Assembly (NCBI GenBank): GCA_050014415.1
Contig: JBEKDJ010000305.1
Coordinates: 1 to 6,512, forward strand
From: JBEKDJ01 sp050014415
GTDB taxonomy: Bacteria > Desulfobacterota > BSN033 > UBA1163
Length of the DNA stretch: 6,512 nt
Direction of reading: 5' to 3'
Program-made: the position numbers and the translations under genes
The notes under the pieces: generated by a model
Databases searched by the model: none
What the model was told of the DNA's origin: nothing
What the model saw: only the letters and a program-made list of their open reading frames with translations
Shown here: positions 6,040-6,512 of the stretch, one piece after another
Layout: every line of letters begins with the position of its first letter
Position numbering within the stretch: position 1 is the stretch's first letter

Positions 6040-6155
6040 TTTATGAATGCTATACGCATAATATCATTAGTCATTAATTCTCTGCTATTTCCCTATCATC
6101 ATGTTAATGATTTCGTCACTCCAGTAAGAATTCAGGCCGGACCAGTTCCACCTCA

Positions 6156-6512
6156 TTATTGCATCTTTCCCAGCATCTCTTTTGCAAGAGCTATTTTCTC
6201 TCTTTCCCTCGAAGCTCCAAACAACTCTAGGGATTGGACATCTCTGTAAAAACGTTCTATATCAAGATCCTTCATATATCCATACCCTCCATGAATTTGC
6301 AGAGCTTCTGAAGTTACACTGATTGCCGTTTCTCTTGAGAACCAACTCGCCATCGAATAGATTTTTGGATCTTTGCCTCCATGATCAAAATCCCAACCCG
6401 ACTTGTAACAAAGATTTCGGGCTGCTTCAATCCTGGTGGCCATCTCTGCTATTTTGAATTGAATCATTTGAAACCAGCCTATCGGGTGTCCAAACTGGAC
6501 TCTCTCTCTTGA
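6156..6512 (-). CDS. Acyl-CoA dehydrogenase, C-terminal 118 residues (partial)
   Basis: The upstream part lies beyond the right edge; the frame is open to the last base. It covers the C-terminal helical domain (Acyl-CoA_dh_1). The visible part starts SRERVQFGHPIGWFQMIQFK, matching the R-x-Q-F-G-x-P-I-x-x-F-Q helix, followed by IAEMATRIEAARNLCY. The FAD-contacting segment QIHGGYGYMKDLDIERFYRD (window residues 72-91) is intact. Where medium- and short-chain enzymes have the catalytic Glu in Y-E-G-T, this protein has F-G-A-S (98-101), so the base is not there. Isovaleryl- and long-chain-type enzymes also lack it at this place and carry the base on an earlier helix, here outside the window. In the family it oxidises an acyl-CoA to the enoyl-CoA and passes electrons to ETF. 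It is the first visible gene of the minus-strand cluster, 116 bp before the Fe-S gene. Confidence 0.9.
   Translation of the reverse strand, partial: SRERVQFGHPIGWFQMIQFKIAEMATRIEAARNLCYKSGWDFDHGGKDPKIYSMASWFSRETAISVTSEALQIHGGYGYMKDLDIERFYRDVQSLELFGASREREKIALAKEMLGKMQ

Noticed and set aside
6043..6249. 68-codon plus-strand frame in the gap and acyl-CoA dehydrogenase end
   Set aside because: More than a third of it is antisense to the acyl-CoA dehydrogenase; no supporting motif.
1..6512. CRISPR array, tRNA or rRNA genes
   Set aside because: No regularly spaced direct repeats, cloverleaf-like tRNA sequence or conserved rRNA segment was seen on either strand.

Overview
The window reads as chromosomal DNA from an anaerobic, metabolically versatile bacterium, most likely a deltaproteobacterium (Desulfobacterota, syntroph or sulfate-reducer type). 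This is an inference from gene content: an HdrB/GlcF-type iron-sulfur protein beside two VAO-type flavoproteins and an acyl-CoA dehydrogenase, a REP-associated transposase, an IS110 remnant and a dispersed palindromic repeat. No rRNA or marker gene is present, so the placement is tentative. Every intact gene is on the minus strand, so the biological order runs from high to low coordinates.

Right half (6512 to 1652): a probable operon. It begins with the C-terminal 118 residues of an acyl-CoA dehydrogenase (6512-6156). After a 116-bp gap comes a soluble 423-residue Fe-S protein with two N-terminal cysteine clusters and two complete CCG (HdrB-like) domains (6039-4768). After 19 bp comes flavoprotein A (4748-3108), whose last codons overlap flavoprotein B (3118-1652) by 11 bp. 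The A + B + Fe-S set resembles a GlcD/GlcE/GlcF-style dehydrogenase: flavin oxidation of a hydroxylated or otherwise activated substrate, with electrons passed to the Fe-S subunit. The acyl-CoA dehydrogenase suggests a role in degrading an organic acid or aromatic compound through CoA esters. The substrate cannot be read from the sequence.

The A/B junction carries a 48-bp GC-rich palindromic repeat (3135-3182). It is translated in frame as the last part of A and lies just upstream of the ribosome binding site of B. It appears to have been inserted and kept as a coding tail.

Middle (1230-1651): a 422-bp stretch with no intact gene. It holds a short decayed IS110-family transposase fragment on the plus strand (1442-about 1600) and a small inverted repeat (1292-1314).

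Left part (1214 to 1): a COG4324-type predicted zinc aminopeptidase lipoprotein (1214-141). It is followed by the first 21 codons of a REP-associated tyrosine transposase (63-1) running off the window, preceded by a near-consensus sigma-70 promoter that sits almost against its start codon.
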